Positions 6,309-6,954 of a DNA stretch of 6,954 bases are shown here, piece after piece. The position numbers and the translations under genes were made by a program. The DNA lies in assembly GCA_937900985.1 (NCBI GenBank), contig CALCGM010000446.1, forward strand, positions 1 through 6,954, in the 5' to 3' direction. The stretch is from an uncultured Planctomycetaceae bacterium. GTDB lineage: Bacteria > Planctomycetota > Planctomycetia > Pirellulales > UBA1268. A model generated the notes under the pieces. It was not told the origin of the DNA. It saw nothing but the letters and a program-made list of their open reading frames with translations, and did no database searches. Every line of letters starts with the position of its first letter. Position 1 is the first letter of the stretch.

Positions 6309-6911
6309 ATGGCCACGATGCCTGGCGAACTCATGACGCGGCACCGGCTCACGGTAGACGACTACCACCAGATGGCCGAGTCGGGGATCCTCGGTCCTGA
6401 CGACCGTGTCGAACTGATCGCGGGGGAGGTGCTCGACATGTCGCCAATCGGAAGTCTGCACGCAGCGCTCGTGGCTGCAGTCGGTGAATACCTGGTTCGA
6501 CGCGCGGCGGGTCGCCTGACTGTCTGGGTTCAGAATCCCGTTCACCTCGACGACGCAAGCGAGCCGCAGCCCGATATCGCGTTGCTCACGCCTCGGGCCG
6601 ACTACTACGCCGCGGCCCATCCCGGGCCTTCCGACACCCTCCTGATCGTCGAGGTCGCCGAGTCGAGCCTCGCCTACGACCTCGGAGTGAAGGTGCCGCT
6701 CTACGCACGGCATGGCATTCCCGAGGTGTGGGTGATCGACGCCGCCACGCGGACGACGCACTGCTTCCGCCAGCCGGGGCCGGAGGGCTACGCGGATTGC
6801 AGCGAGATCCCAGCCGATGGCCCGCTGACCTGCTCTGCCCTGCATGGAGAGCCGACAAGCCTCGCCACCCTGCTGCCGCTCACGCCACTCACGCCGCCCC
6901 CGCGACGCTGA
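6309..6911 (+). CDS. Uma2 family (DUF820) PD-(D/E)XK protein
   Basis: The product is 200 residues, normal for Uma2 proteins. It opens with the usual LTVDDYHQM segment (14-22), then DRVELIAGEV (32-41, with E35 and E40). The nuclease-fold core is intact: PQPDIALL (86-93, D89), LLIVEVAESS (111-120, E115), then D124 and K128, followed by YARHGIPEVWVID (132-144). These match the conserved residues of the PD-(D/E)XK fold. The family is annotated as a putative endonuclease and is often present in many copies in planctomycetes and cyanobacteria, but no biological role is established. The C-terminal tail is rich in Leu, Thr and Pro and ends in PPPRR, with no clear function. A start at 6231 would add 26 residues of low-complexity sequence and is rejected in favour of 6309. 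It is probably transcribed alone, since a terminator-like structure and its own -10-like element lie upstream. Confidence 0.94.
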   Translation: MATMPGELMTRHRLTVDDYHQMAESGILGPDDRVELIAGEVLDMSPIGSLHAALVAAVGEYLVRRAAGRLTVWVQNPVHLDDASEPQPDIALLTPRADYYAAAHPGPSDTLLIVEVAESSLAYDLGVKVPLYARHGIPEVWVIDAATRTTHCFRQPGPEGYADCSEIPADGPLTCSALHGEPTSLATLLPLTPLTPPPRR

Positions 6912-6954
6912 CCGAATGCCGCCGATCAAGCTGGCCTCACGCCCATCCGCCGGC

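Noticed and set aside
6255..6929. Minus-strand open frame of 224 codons across the Uma2 gene
   Set aside because: It is codon-aligned antisense to a gene with intact family motifs; its translation is Arg-rich and unrecognisable.
6916..6954. ATG with 13 open codons at the right edge, possible next gene
   Set aside because: No ribosome site is visible, the frame is too short to judge, and it starts only five bases after the Uma2 stop. It cannot be supported from this window.
1..6954. CRISPR array, tRNA or rRNA gene, insertion sequence or transposase
   Set aside because: There are no regularly spaced repeats, tRNA-like signatures, rRNA-like segments, transposase motifs or terminal inverted repeats on either strand by reading; no covariance or profile search was possible.

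Overview
The window is GC-rich bacterial DNA that most likely comes from a planctomycete. The main evidence is the large minus-strand gene. It encodes a secreted multidomain protein of the Planctomycetes/Verrucomicrobia 'PVC-type' CxxCH haem-binding family, an architecture largely confined to that superphylum. A downstream Uma2-family gene, a family often amplified in planctomycetes, fits this. The order or genus cannot be fixed from the sequence alone.

Layout. Positions 1-246 hold no convincing gene. They contain a hairpin just past the stop of the large gene, a small interrupted palindrome, and a possible start codon of a minus-strand gene running off the left edge. Positions 247-4203 (minus) encode a 1318-residue exported protein: signal peptide, SGNH-hydrolase-like domain, beta-propeller 'membrane-bound dehydrogenase' domain with two acidic DxDxDG loops, HEAT-like helical region, a class I cytochrome c domain, and the C-terminal PVC haem-binding domain. 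Positions 4204-4502 are the divergent intergenic region, with a conspicuous AT-rich island of repeated TGCATA-containing units next to the plus-strand gene. Positions 4503-5903 (plus) encode an ATPase fused to a winged helix and a PD-(D/E)XK nuclease-like domain (archaeal-ATPase/DUF234 type). Positions 5904-6308 are non-coding, with a terminator-like hairpin and a -10-like element. Positions 6309-6911 (plus) encode a Uma2 (DUF820) PD-(D/E)XK protein.

How the genes relate. The large gene is divergent from the other two and looks functionally separate: periplasmic or surface redox chemistry, probably on carbohydrate-like substrates, passing electrons to c-type haem. The two plus-strand genes both carry PD-(D/E)XK nuclease folds. 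They are separated by about 400 bases with a terminator-like structure between them, so co-transcription is unlikely and a shared function is unproven. Nothing here proves a new defence or mobile system. The signals most worth checking are the repeat island before the ATPase gene, the apparent loss of the canonical catalytic Ser and Asp in the SGNH-like domain, and the di-haem fusion architecture.
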